Positions 52,195 through 61,755 of a stretch of DNA of 64,000 nucleotides are shown here, piece after piece. Where the stretch lies: the NCBI RefSeq assembly GCF_014644415.1, contig NZ_BMKQ01000001.1, positions 1,540,861 to 1,604,860 of the forward strand, written 5' to 3'. A program made the position numbers and the translations under genes. The stretch comes from Marmoricola endophyticus (GTDB taxonomy: Bacteria; Actinomycetota; Actinomycetes; Propionibacteriales; Nocardioidaceae). The notes below the pieces were generated by a model. The model did not search any database and was not told where the DNA came from. It was given only the letters and a program-made list of their open reading frames with translations. Position 1 is the first letter of the stretch. Every line of letters begins with the position of its first letter.

Positions 52195-53448
52195 TCAGGC
52201 AGCGGCCACCGCTGGCGCGTCCACGTCGTCGGCGACGGCCAGCCGGGCCCGGATCACCCGGCGGTGCTGGGTCAGGGCGAGGAGCGCGGCCAGGCAGGTC
52301 GTGGTGACGGTGACCGCGAAGGCGGCGGTGTGGCCGTGGGAGTCGCTGAGCCGTCCGGCGAGGCTGGAGCCGAGGGCGTACCCGACGCCGGTCGCGGCGG
52401 CCAGCAGCGTCAGCGCGGCGCCGACCCGGGCCGGAGGCACGATCCGCTCGCCGAGGGTGAAGACCGCGATCATGTATGGCGCGACGGCGAACCCGAGGAG
52501 CAGCACCGCGAGGAACGCCGACGCCACCGTGTCGACCAGCAGCAGCGGGACCGACAGCACCGCGAGGGCGACGGCCGCCACCAACCAGCGCCGCTCGTGC
52601 GGCACGCGCTCGGGCAGGAACGCCGTGGCCAGGCCCGCCGTCACGCTGCCGATGCCGAGAGTCGCGTGCACCAGCCCGGCGAGACCCGGCTGCCCGGCCG
52701 CGGTGGTCAGCACGGTGGCGCCGGTCTGGCTCGAGCCGAACAGCACGCCGATGGCGGCCTGCGCGAGCAGGAGCACGACGAACGCACCGGTGACCAGCCG
52801 CCCGGAGCGTCGTACGACGGCGCCGCCGGCGGCCGAGGCACCGGTCAGCGCGGCGGTGCGGTGCAGCCCGAAGGCGCAGCCGAAGACCGCCAGCACGGCG
52901 GCGGCGATGACCAGCGCACCGGACGGCGAGACCGCCACCGCGACGACGCCGACCAGCGCCGGCCCGAGGACGAACGACGCCTCGTCGGCGGCGCCCTCGT
53001 ACGAGAAGGCGGCATCCACCAGCCGACGCTGGTGCCCGTCACCCGCGGTGATCGGTCGCCACCGCACCCGCGCGAGCGGGCCGACCTGGGGCAGCGCGAG
53101 CCCGGTGACGGCGGCGACGGCGACCAGGCCCGCCTCCCCCACGCCACTCGCGGCGAGGTGGACCAGCACGACGAGCCCGACCGCGCCGAGCAGCGACTGC
53201 ACGAGGACGACGGGGCGCTGGCCACGCCGGTCGGCCACCGCGGCCGCCACCGGCGAGCCGACGGCGTTCGCGACGGCGAGGGACCCGGCAGCGGCACCGC
53301 CCGCGCCGTACGACCCGGTGGCGGTGGAGACCAGCAGCAGCGTGCCGAGCTGGCTCATCGCCAGCGGCAGCCGGCCGAGGAAGGCGACGAGGACGTACGC
53401 CGGCCCGGCGAGCGCGAGCAGGCGGCGGTAGGAGGAGAGCGGGGACAC
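52195..53448 (-). CDS. MFS transporter
   Basis: 417 residues with about 12 membrane segments. Motif-A-like AVADRRGQRPVVLVQSLLGA and SLAGRLSDSHGHTAAFAVTV mark the two halves; the helices are very Ala/Val/Leu/Gly-rich. The substrate is unknown; it resembles sugar-efflux/drug-type MFS members. The GTG start at 53448 is chosen for AGAGG just upstream and because the longer frame adds a non-hydrophobic, Arg-rich leader. Confidence 0.83.
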   Translation of the reverse strand: MSPLSSYRRLLALAGPAYVLVAFLGRLPLAMSQLGTLLLVSTATGSYGAGGAAAGSLAVANAVGSPVAAAVADRRGQRPVVLVQSLLGAVGLVVLVHLAASGVGEAGLVAVAAVTGLALPQVGPLARVRWRPITAGDGHQRRLVDAAFSYEGAADEASFVLGPALVGVVAVAVSPSGALVIAAAVLAVFGCAFGLHRTAALTGASAAGGAVVRRSGRLVTGAFVVLLLAQAAIGVLFGSSQTGATVLTTAAGQPGLAGLVHATLGIGSVTAGLATAFLPERVPHERRWLVAAVALAVLSVPLLLVDTVASAFLAVLLLGFAVAPYMIAVFTLGERIVPPARVGAALTLLAAATGVGYALGSSLAGRLSDSHGHTAAFAVTVTTTCLAALLALTQHRRVIRARLAVADDVDAPAVAAA

Positions 53449-53665
53449 AGGGACCTCTGGGTACGGCGCAGCGGCGCGTCGTACCCACCTCCGAGACGCG
53501 CACGTACCCTCTGCGGACGCCACTCTACCGCCGCGGACGCGGCCCGGCCGGACGTCACATTTCGGCAACTCCCGGACAACGGTCGGGGGCCTCACCTAGC
53601 GTCCTCCCTGCTCGCTCCCGCCGAGGTGACCGTCGGTCCCCGGGAGCCACGGATGGAGTCTCGCG

Positions 53666-56600
53666 GTGAAGCGTCTGCTCGCTCTGCTCGGTGTTCTCAT
53701 GATGGGTCTCACGCTGACCTGGACGGCGGGTCCCGCCGTCGCCGTCGCCAGGACGACGACCCGGCCCGCCGCGGTCCCCGCCGCGGACCCTGCCACCCCC
53801 GGCCTGGTCCCGGTGAGCCCGGCGCGGCTCCTCGACACGCGCACCACCGGCGGGATGGTCGGCGCGGGCGGCACCGTCACGGTCCAGGCCGCGGGCGAGG
53901 GCGGGCTCCCGGGCTCCGGCATCGCCGCCGTGGTGGTCAACCTGACCGTGACGGGGCCCACCGGCCCGGGCTTCCTCACCGCCTACCCGACCGGCTCGCA
54001 GCGCCCGGAGGCGTCCTCGGTCAACTACGCCAAGGCGCAGACCGTCGCCAACCAGGCGATCGTCAAGGTCGACGAGGCGGGCTCGTTCACGATCTACGCC
54101 TCCGCCGGGACCCACGTGCTGGTCGACGTGACCGGCTACGTCCCGGACGGCGCCGCGTACTCCGCCCTCTCCCCCTCCCGCGTCCTCGACACCCGTACCG
54201 GCACCGGCGCGCCCAAGGCGATCGTCAAGGCCGGCGGCGTCGTCCGGCTCAAGGTGACGGGCGCCGGAGGCGTCCCGGACACCGGTGCCGGAGCCGTGGT
54301 CCTCAACGTCACCGACACCGCGTCGGCCGGCCCCGGGTTCGTGACCGCCTACCCCGACGGCGCGCAGCGACCGCTGGCCTCGACCCTGAACTACGACAAG
54401 GCCCGGACCGCCGCCGGCATGACCATCGCCAAGGTCGGCGCGGGCGGCTACGTCGACCTCTACACCTCCGCGACCTCCCACCTGGTCGCCGACGTCGTCG
54501 GGTGGTTCCCCACCACGTCGGACTACACCGCGCTGACGCCCACCCGCGCGCTCGACACCCGTACGGGCGTGGGCCGCGGAGGCGTGAAGACCCAGCTGAA
54601 GGCGGGCAAGTCGCTCGACCTGCAGATCACCGGCGTGAACGGCGTGCCCGAGTCGGACGGGGCCACCGCGCCGACCGCCGTGGAGGTCACCGTCACCGCG
54701 ACCGGGCCCAAGGCGGCCGGGTTCGTGACGGCCTTCCCCTCCGGCGTCGACCGCCCCGGGGTCTCCACCGTGAACTACGCCAAGGCCCAGACCGTGGCCA
54801 ACTCGGCCACGACCGGTGTCGGGCCGGACGGCAGGATCACCATCTACACCCCCGCCGCCACCCACGTGGTCGTCGACGTCGTCGGCTACTTCTCCGGACC
54901 GGCCACCACCACCGAGCCGCCCGCCGGCGGCTACCCGGTGGTCAAGGCGATCACCAGCGGCAACGCCTACCACGGTCCGCCGAGCCTGAGCGCGGACGGC
55001 GGCCAGGTCCTCTTCTCGGAGGAGAGCGCGGTCTTCTACGCGGCGAGCCGGGCTGCCGAGACCGGCGACCGCCAGACGCCCGCCGAGCAGACGAGCGCCG
55101 ACAACGACGCACTGCGCGCCGAGGCCCGCCGAGTGACCGCGGACGACGAGGACGGCGGCGCCCGGCTGCGTCTCTACGACGCGAGCACCGGCACCACCAG
55201 CACCGTGGTCGGGTCGCCCGCACTTCCGGCCGACTCGAGCATCGAGGACTACCAGCTCAGCGCGGACGGCCGGTACGTCGTCTACAGCTACGACACCTAC
55301 GACTACGACGAGACGACCGACGAGGGCTCCTCGACGTACGCCCTGAAGCGGCTGGACCGCACGACCGGTCAGACGCTCGACATCTACAGCTCCACGGCGG
55401 CCGACGAGGACTACGTCCCCTCCTCGTCCTTCGCCACCACTCCCGACGGCCGGTTCGTGGCCTACGAGGTGCCGACCGGGAAGTACTGGGAGACCGACGA
55501 CGACTCCGTCCCGATCGTCAACGTGATGCTGAAGGACCTGAGCTCGAGCGCGAAGCCGGTCCTGGTCAACGAGTCGGGCGTCTCCGCCAACGTCGCGTCC
55601 ATCGCGGACGACGGGTCCGCGGTCGCCTACGGCGCGTTCACCAAGGCCCAGGCGGACTCCTACCCCGCCGGCAGCAGCAAGGTCTGGAGCCGCACCAGCG
55701 GCGCCCGCGTCGCGATCCCCCGGTCGAGCAGCGACAGCGCCGCCCAGCTCGCGCCCGACGGTGACAGCGCGGTCTTCCAGGACCAGAGCGCGGCGGACGC
55801 CGTGTACTACCTCGACTCCTGGCGGCGCAGCGGGAACACCTCGACCAAGCTGACCTCGCAGACCGAGCTCGAGGAGTACGGCGGCGAGCAGAGCACCGAC
55901 GGCCGCTACGTCGTCCACGGCGTGGACTACTACGACGCCGACGACGTCGACGAGGACGGCGAGTTCGGCGACGGCCACCCGGTCGGCATCCGGCTCTGGG
56001 ACACCCAGACCCGGCGGCTGACCACCGTTGCCGGCGCCGACTCCTACACCGTCGGCCAGGACGACTCGACGATGCCGGTGGCCGGCACGATCTCGGGCGA
56101 CGGCAGTCACGTCGGGTTCCTCACCGGGCGCGGCCAGGTCGCCCTGTGGGGCCCCAACCCGCGAGACCCGAACGTCGGCCGGGCCCTGGAGGTCGACGAG
56201 AGCGACCTGCCGCCCGGTGAGGTGGGTACGTCGTACTCCGGCACCCTGCACGCCCGAGGAGGCAAGGCGCCGTACACCTGGAGCGTGACCGGTCTGCCCG
56301 CCGGCCTGTCGCTGGACCCCTCCACCGGGGCCGTCGCGGGCACCCCGAGCGAGGCCTCGGACGAGCCGGTGGAGGTCACCCTCACCGACTCCCGTGGCTC
56401 CCAGGCGACCGGCACCGTCGCGCTGACCGTGTACGCCCCGCTCGGCAAGGCGGCCTCGGCCACGGGCGCCGGCTACAGCTGCTCGAAGCTGCAGAGCGGT
56501 GCCGTCGCGTGCTGGGGCGGCTCCGTCTTCGCCACGGTCCTGGCCCCCCATGCGGTCAGCGGGCTGCCGCGGGGAGCCACGGTGAGCAAGGTCGTCGCCG

Positions 56601-57352
56601 GCAGCTACTCCGGCTGCGCCGTGCTGGCCAACCAGTCCCTGTACTGCTGGGACGCCGGCGAGGAGGCGGCCTACCGCCTCTCGATCCTCGGCACCGGCAT
56701 CGTCGACGTCACGGCCAGCGACGACGCGCCCTGCGCACTGCAGTCCACCGGGGTGGTGCGCTGCGTGGTCTACGACGAGGACGGCGACCAGTCCGTGCAG
56801 ACCGTGGCGTTCGGCGGCAAGGTCAAGGCGGTGTCCGGTCTGGGCGAGTACCTCTGCGGCACGCTCTCCACCGGGGCGCTGAGGTGTCTCTACGTCGGCT
56901 ACGGCGAGCCTCCGGTCACCGTGCGCGGGGTCAGCGCGAAGTCGTTCTCCGTCGGGTACGACGGTGCCTGCGCGGTCGTCACCGGTGCCACCGTCCGCTG
57001 CTGGGACGGCGACGACGAGGGCAGCCCGTACGCGATCTCCGGCGTGTCGAGCGCGACCCAGGTCGCGACCGACAGCAACCACGGGTGCGCCCGGATATCC
57101 ACCGGCGCGGTCTCCTGCTGGGGCTACAACGACGACGGCCAGCTCGGGAACGGCACCACCACCGACCCGGCCTCGCCCACCGCCGGCAAGGCGGTCGCCG
57201 GGCTCAGCGGGGCGTCCGCGGTCGCGGCCGGCGACGGTCGCTCGTGCGCGCTGCTCTCCGACGGCGGCGTCCGGTGCTGGGGTGCCGCACCCACCGGGGA
57301 CGGGACCGCGAGGGGCCGGCCCCGGCCGGTCCGGGTGCTGGCCCTCGGCTGA
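53666..57352 (+). CDS. Giant secreted protein: three N-terminal repeats, TolB-like propeller, Ig-like and RCC1-like domains
   Basis: 1228 residues. The signal peptide is about 1-27. Three repeats of about 115 residues (about 48-160, 165-282, 287-410) each begin with LDTRT and end in a D-V-x-G-Y/W-F/V motif; this module occurs in many actinobacterial surface proteins. About 430-850 is a TolB/WD40-like propeller (SADGRYVVYSYDTYDYDE, ATTPDGRFVAYEVPTGKYW). Then a putative-Ig domain (GKAPYTWSVTGLPAGLSLDP, GAVAGTPSEASDEP) and RCC1-like repeats with C-W-G motifs (GYSCSKLQSGAVACWGGS, SCWGYNDDGQLGNGTTTDP). No membrane anchor or LPXTG is seen. The GTG start follows GGAG. Confidence 0.85.
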   Translation: MKRLLALLGVLMMGLTLTWTAGPAVAVARTTTRPAAVPAADPATPGLVPVSPARLLDTRTTGGMVGAGGTVTVQAAGEGGLPGSGIAAVVVNLTVTGPTGPGFLTAYPTGSQRPEASSVNYAKAQTVANQAIVKVDEAGSFTIYASAGTHVLVDVTGYVPDGAAYSALSPSRVLDTRTGTGAPKAIVKAGGVVRLKVTGAGGVPDTGAGAVVLNVTDTASAGPGFVTAYPDGAQRPLASTLNYDKARTAAGMTIAKVGAGGYVDLYTSATSHLVADVVGWFPTTSDYTALTPTRALDTRTGVGRGGVKTQLKAGKSLDLQITGVNGVPESDGATAPTAVEVTVTATGPKAAGFVTAFPSGVDRPGVSTVNYAKAQTVANSATTGVGPDGRITIYTPAATHVVVDVVGYFSGPATTTEPPAGGYPVVKAITSGNAYHGPPSLSADGGQVLFSEESAVFYAASRAAETGDRQTPAEQTSADNDALRAEARRVTADDEDGGARLRLYDASTGTTSTVVGSPALPADSSIEDYQLSADGRYVVYSYDTYDYDETTDEGSSTYALKRLDRTTGQTLDIYSSTAADEDYVPSSSFATTPDGRFVAYEVPTGKYWETDDDSVPIVNVMLKDLSSSAKPVLVNESGVSANVASIADDGSAVAYGAFTKAQADSYPAGSSKVWSRTSGARVAIPRSSSDSAAQLAPDGDSAVFQDQSAADAVYYLDSWRRSGNTSTKLTSQTELEEYGGEQSTDGRYVVHGVDYYDADDVDEDGEFGDGHPVGIRLWDTQTRRLTTVAGADSYTVGQDDSTMPVAGTISGDGSHVGFLTGRGQVALWGPNPRDPNVGRALEVDESDLPPGEVGTSYSGTLHARGGKAPYTWSVTGLPAGLSLDPSTGAVAGTPSEASDEPVEVTLTDSRGSQATGTVALTVYAPLGKAASATGAGYSCSKLQSGAVACWGGSVFATVLAPHAVSGLPRGATVSKVVAGSYSGCAVLANQSLYCWDAGEEAAYRLSILGTGIVDVTASDDAPCALQSTGVVRCVVYDEDGDQSVQTVAFGGKVKAVSGLGEYLCGTLSTGALRCLYVGYGEPPVTVRGVSAKSFSVGYDGACAVVTGATVRCWDGDDEGSPYAISGVSSATQVATDSNHGCARISTGAVSCWGYNDDGQLGNGTTTDPASPTAGKAVAGLSGASAVAAGDGRSCALLSDGGVRCWGAAPTGDGTARGRPRPVRVLALG

Positions 57353-57358
57353 GGTCGT

Positions 57359-57400
57359 CGCGAGGCGCCGTTCGTCCGCACGGACGGGCGGCGCCTCGCG
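57359..57400 (+). terminator. Terminator after the first giant surface protein
   Basis: A long hairpin 7 bp past the stop; the core 57361-57398 is identical to the one after the second paralogue (61243-61280). The stem of about 20 bp has a 3-base loop and one internal mismatch. Confidence 0.7.
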
Positions 57401-57560
57401 GACGTTCGGCGGCAGCCGTCGGGCAGCCCCACCCTTTCGTGGGTACGCGGAGTCCGCCATTTCGCTGACACCACACTCAGCGCGCTCTTAGGTTGTCTCC
57501 GCCGCACCACTGTCGAGGCGACCGTCGGTCCCACGGTGGTGCGCGGAACGGAGACCCTCG

Positions 57561-60500
57561 ATGCTGAAGCGTCTGGTCGGACTGGTCGGTGCCTTGCTGG
57601 TCGCATTCTCCCTGGTGTGGTCGGCCGGCCCGGCGCTGGCCGGTCCCGCTGCGGGTGCTGCTGCCCGGACTCCGGCCGCGACGCCGGCTGCCGATGACGC
57701 GGCGCCGGTCCTGGTGCCGGTGAGTCCGGCCCGGCTGCTGGACACCCGCACCACCGGCGGAATGGTCAAGACCGGTGGGACCGTGAAGGTCCAGGCCGCC
57801 GGTCAGGGCGGACTGCCCTCCTCGGGCGTGGCCGCGGTGGTGGTGAACCTGACCGTCACCGCCCCCACCGCACCGGGCTACCTCACCGCCTACCCCACCG
57901 GCGCGCAGCGTCCCGAGGCGTCCACCGTCAACTACGCCAAGGCCCAGACCGTCGCCAACCAGGCCATCGTCAAGGTCGACGCCACCGGCTCCTTCACCCT
58001 CTACGCCTCGGCCGCCACCCACGCCCTGGTCGACATCACCGGCTACGTCCCCACCGGCGCCGCCTACACCCCGCTGAACCCCACCCGGATCCTCGACACC
58101 CGCACCGGCACCGGCGCGCCCAAGAAGATCGTCGCCAAGGACGGCGTCGTCCGCCTCAAGGTCACCGACACCGCCGGCGTCCCCGCCACCGGCGCCGGCG
58201 CCGTCGTCCTCAACCTCACCGACACCGCCTCGACCGGTCCCGGGTTCGTCACCGCCTACCCCGAGGGCGTCACACGTCCCAACGCCTCGACCCTGAACTA
58301 CGCCAAGGCCCAGACCGCCGCCGGGATGACCATCGCCAAGGTCGGCGACGACGGGTACGTCGACCTCTACACCTCCGCCTCCTCCCACGTGATCGCCGAC
58401 GTCGCCGGCTGGTTCCCCACCACCACCGACACTCCCGGCTACACCCCCCTGACCCCCACCCGCGCCCTGGACACCCGCACCCGCAGTGCCGGCCAGCTCA
58501 AGGCCGGCACCACCCTCGACCTCCAGATCGCCGGCACCAACGGCGTCCCCGCCACCGGCGCCCCAGGCGCCCCGAGCGCCGTCGAGATCACCGTCACCGC
58601 CACCGGCCCCGAGGCCGCCGGCTTCGTGACCACCTACCCCACCGGCGTGACCCGACCCACCGTGTCGACCGTGAACTTCGCCAAGGCCCAGACCATCGCC
58701 AACTCCGCCACCACCGGGCTCGGCACCGACGGCAAGATCACCCTCTACACCCCCGCCAACACCGACGTCATCATCGACGTCGTCGGCTACTTCTCCGGCA
58801 CCGCCGGTTCACCGTCCGGCGCGTACCCGACGATCGCCACCATCACCAGCGGCGACAGCACCGTCGGCACGCCCAGCCTGAACGCCGACGGATCGAAGGT
58901 TCTCTACGCCGACGACGGCGACAACTCGACCGACGACGAACCTTCGGCTCAGCGGCGGGCGGAGGAGGGCTCCGACGACCAGGCGCAGCACCAGCAGGAG
59001 ATCCGCGCCGAGCACGCCCTGCGCGCCGCGGACGACGAGGAGGTGGGCGGTCCGCGCCTGCGTCTGTACGACGCCACGAGCGGTGCCACGACGACCGTGC
59101 TGGACTCCTCCGACCTTCCGGAGAACGGGTTCCTCGACACCAGCGGCTACCAGCTGAGCGCAGACGCGAGGTACGTCTTCTACACCTTCGACGACGTCAC
59201 CTTCGACGATGAGGGTTACGTGTCGGCCGAGAGCCGTGTCCTGGCTCGCATGGACCGGTCGACCGGCCAGAGCACCACGATCACGCGCTTCGACTTCGAC
59301 TCCGACAACTACTTCGACGAGAACTTCGCCGCCACCCCGGACGGCCGCTACGTCGCCTACGACGAGCCCAGCGGCGAGGACCTCGACAACGCCCACGGCG
59401 AAGCGGTCACGCGCGTGATGGTCAAGGACGTCAGCGCGAGCACGGCAGCGGTCCAGGTCAGCCCGCCGGGGACGTCGGCGACCGTCAGCTCGATCGCCGC
59501 CGACGGCTCCGCGGTCGCCTACGGCGACTACGCCGAGGGCGACGCGGACGTGTACTCCGGCGGGCGCGCGGAGGTCTGGACCCGGTCGAACGGCGCGAGG
59601 ACCGCCATCCCGGGCGCGAGCAAGTACAGCAGCGCACAGCTCAGTGCGGACGGCAGCTCAGCCGTCTTCCAGAACCAAACCGCCGACGACGACGTCTACG
59701 ACCTCTCGGTCTGGAAGCGGGCGACCGGCAGCTCCGCCAAGCTCACCACGGAGGACTCCCTCGAGGAGTACGGCGGTCAGCAGAGCGCTGACGGCCGCTA
59801 CGTCGTCCACGACGTGGACCACTACGACAGCGACGGCGAGGGCGACACGTACCCGGTCGGGGTCCGGCTGTGGGACACCCAGACCAGCCGGCTGATCACC
59901 GTCGCCGGCGCCGAGTCCTACACCCCCGACCAGGACGACAGCGCGATGCCGTACGGGGGTGTGATCTCCCGCGACGGCAGCCACGTCGCCTTCATCACCG
60001 GCGACGGTCAGATCGCGCTGTGGGGCCCCAACCCGCGCGACCCCGCCGCCGGTCGCGCACTGGAGCTGGTCGGCGCCGACCTGCCGGCGGGGCTGGTGGG
60101 CAAGGCGTACTCGGCCTCCCTCGCGGCACGGGGTGGAAAGGCGCCGTACACCTGGTCCGCGTCGGGCCTGCCCGGCGGCCTGACCATCAACCCGAGCACG
60201 GGCACCATCAGCGGCACGCCCACCGCACAGGCCTCCGCGAAGGTCACCGTCACCGTCACGGACTCCCGTGGCACGAGGACGAACGGCCGACAGTCTCTGC
60301 GGGTGTACACCGCGGTCGGGAAGGTGGCCGACGTCACCGGCGCGGGCTACACCTGCGCGAAGCTGCAGACCGCCGGTGTGACCTGCTGGGGTGGCGAGCC
60401 CGGCGACGCGCTGGCCCAGCGGGCACCGGTGCGGGTCACCGGCCTGCCCGCGCAGCGGACCGTCACGCAGGTCGTCAGCGGCTCGTACACCGGCTGTGCA

Positions 60501-61235
60501 CTCCTCTCGGACAAGACGGTGTGGTGCTGGGACGCCCAGGACAACACCGCCGAGCCGCGGACCGTGTTCGGCTCGGACGTCACCGACCTCGCCGACGCCG
60601 ACAACCTGTGCGTCGTCATGACGGGAGGGACGGTCGAGTGCCAGGGGTACGACGACGAGGGCGACGAGGTCGCCGCTCCGCTCGACTTCGGCGGCACGGT
60701 CTCCTCGATCGAGGGCGGTGGCGGCTACCTGTGTGGCTTGCTCTCCACCGGCGCCGTGCAGTGCACCTACTCCTACTACGGCGACGCGCCGACCACGGTC
60801 CGCAACGTGACCGCCTCGTCGATCTCCGCGGGCGGCGACGGTGGATGCGCGCTGCTCACCACCGGCACCGTCCGGTGCTGGGACGCCTCGACCGAGGGCA
60901 CGAACCGTGCGATCACCGGCCTGGGCGCGTCCACCCCGACGCAGATCTCGACCGACGGCGCCCACGGCTGTGCGCTGAAGTCGGACAAGAGCGTCTCGTG
61001 CTGGGGAGACAACTCTGTCGGACAGCTCGGAGACGGCACGGACGACGACCGCGTATCGCGCAATGCCGCGGCCGCCGTCCCTGGTCTCAGCGGGGTGGTA
61101 TCGGTCATGGCCGGCGACGGCCGCTCCTGCACCGCGCTGTCGGGCGGCAGCTCGCGGTGCTGGGGCGCGGCGTACACCGGTGACGGCACACGTCAGGACC
61201 GGTTCAGCCCGACTGCCGTCCTCGGCGTCGGCTGA
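57561..61235 (+). CDS. Giant secreted protein, tandem paralogue of the preceding gene
   Basis: 1224 residues with the same order of domains: signal peptide (about 1-27), three LDTRT repeats (from about residue 53), a TolB-like propeller (SADARYVFYTFDDVTFDD, ATPDGRYVAYDEPSGEDL), a putative-Ig domain (GKAPYTWSASGLPGGLTINP) and C-terminal RCC1-like repeats (GYTCAKLQTAGVTCWGGEPG, SCWGDNSVGQLGDGTDDDRV). The loop regions differ from the first copy, suggesting diversified ligand binding. The repeat region is strongly biased to C-ending codons. GGAG precedes the ATG. Confidence 0.85.
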   Translation: MLKRLVGLVGALLVAFSLVWSAGPALAGPAAGAAARTPAATPAADDAAPVLVPVSPARLLDTRTTGGMVKTGGTVKVQAAGQGGLPSSGVAAVVVNLTVTAPTAPGYLTAYPTGAQRPEASTVNYAKAQTVANQAIVKVDATGSFTLYASAATHALVDITGYVPTGAAYTPLNPTRILDTRTGTGAPKKIVAKDGVVRLKVTDTAGVPATGAGAVVLNLTDTASTGPGFVTAYPEGVTRPNASTLNYAKAQTAAGMTIAKVGDDGYVDLYTSASSHVIADVAGWFPTTTDTPGYTPLTPTRALDTRTRSAGQLKAGTTLDLQIAGTNGVPATGAPGAPSAVEITVTATGPEAAGFVTTYPTGVTRPTVSTVNFAKAQTIANSATTGLGTDGKITLYTPANTDVIIDVVGYFSGTAGSPSGAYPTIATITSGDSTVGTPSLNADGSKVLYADDGDNSTDDEPSAQRRAEEGSDDQAQHQQEIRAEHALRAADDEEVGGPRLRLYDATSGATTTVLDSSDLPENGFLDTSGYQLSADARYVFYTFDDVTFDDEGYVSAESRVLARMDRSTGQSTTITRFDFDSDNYFDENFAATPDGRYVAYDEPSGEDLDNAHGEAVTRVMVKDVSASTAAVQVSPPGTSATVSSIAADGSAVAYGDYAEGDADVYSGGRAEVWTRSNGARTAIPGASKYSSAQLSADGSSAVFQNQTADDDVYDLSVWKRATGSSAKLTTEDSLEEYGGQQSADGRYVVHDVDHYDSDGEGDTYPVGVRLWDTQTSRLITVAGAESYTPDQDDSAMPYGGVISRDGSHVAFITGDGQIALWGPNPRDPAAGRALELVGADLPAGLVGKAYSASLAARGGKAPYTWSASGLPGGLTINPSTGTISGTPTAQASAKVTVTVTDSRGTRTNGRQSLRVYTAVGKVADVTGAGYTCAKLQTAGVTCWGGEPGDALAQRAPVRVTGLPAQRTVTQVVSGSYTGCALLSDKTVWCWDAQDNTAEPRTVFGSDVTDLADADNLCVVMTGGTVECQGYDDEGDEVAAPLDFGGTVSSIEGGGGYLCGLLSTGAVQCTYSYYGDAPTTVRNVTASSISAGGDGGCALLTTGTVRCWDASTEGTNRAITGLGASTPTQISTDGAHGCALKSDKSVSCWGDNSVGQLGDGTDDDRVSRNAAAAVPGLSGVVSVMAGDGRSCTALSGGSSRCWGAAYTGDGTRQDRFSPTAVLGVG

Positions 61236-61242
61236 ACGCCCA

Positions 61243-61280
61243 CGAGGCGCCGTTCGTCCGCACGGACGGGCGGCGCCTCG
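61243..61280 (+). terminator. Terminator after the second giant surface protein
   Basis: Same hairpin as at 57361-57398, base for base, 7 bp past the stop. The duplication therefore included the 3' flank. Confidence 0.7.
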
Positions 61281-61302
61281 CTGTCTTCAGCGCCTCAGCG
61301 CC

Positions 61303-61638
61303 TCAGTGCCACAGCGCGCGGCCGAGGCGACGCGCGCCGTCGCCCAGGGCCCGCCCCGTGGACACCCAGCGGTCGCGCGCGTCGCGGACGCACAGCCCCG
61401 CGACGGCGCCGAGCACGGCGACGGCGACCACCAGGGCACCGGTGAGGACGCTGCCTGCCTGCAGCACGACGGCGTACGCCGTGGCGACCAGGCTCAGGAC
61501 GAGCAGCAGCAGCGCCCAGGGCAGTACGCGGCTCGCGGGGGAGACCGGCTCCTGCGCGGCCGTCGAGCCCACGTCGGCCCGCGGGGTCGCCTGCTCGCGG
61601 ACGCGGAAGAGGTCGACGGGGGCGGAAGTCACCGCCAC
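61303..61638 (-). CDS. Small membrane protein of unknown function
   Basis: 111 residues. Two adjacent hydrophobic segments (VLPWALLLLVLSLVATAYAV and VLTGALVVAVAVLGAVAGL) follow a polar N-terminus (VAVTSAPVDLFRVREQATPR); the C-terminus is basic (RDRWVSTGRALGDGARRLGR). I do not recognise the family. The start is GTG 61638 or the GTG two codons later. It is divergent from the UDP-glucose dehydrogenase gene. Confidence 0.6.
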   Translation of the reverse strand: MAVTSAPVDLFRVREQATPRADVGSTAAQEPVSPASRVLPWALLLLVLSLVATAYAVVLQAGSVLTGALVVAVAVLGAVAGLCVRDARDRWVSTGRALGDGARRLGRALWH

Positions 61639-61755
61639 ATGGTGCCGCCGGGGCCGCCCGCGATCAAACCGGTGTGAGGCAGGTCCCGCCCTCCCGAGAC
61701 ACTTTCTGAGGCCGCTCCTGCAACGCCGAGGTGGGATACCCCTACGATCGGGCGG

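Noticed and set aside
53555-57460. A 1301-codon open frame on the minus strand opposite the first giant surface protein
   Set aside because: Antisense shadow of a repeat-containing gene with a signal peptide and recognisable domains; the antisense product is compositionally random.
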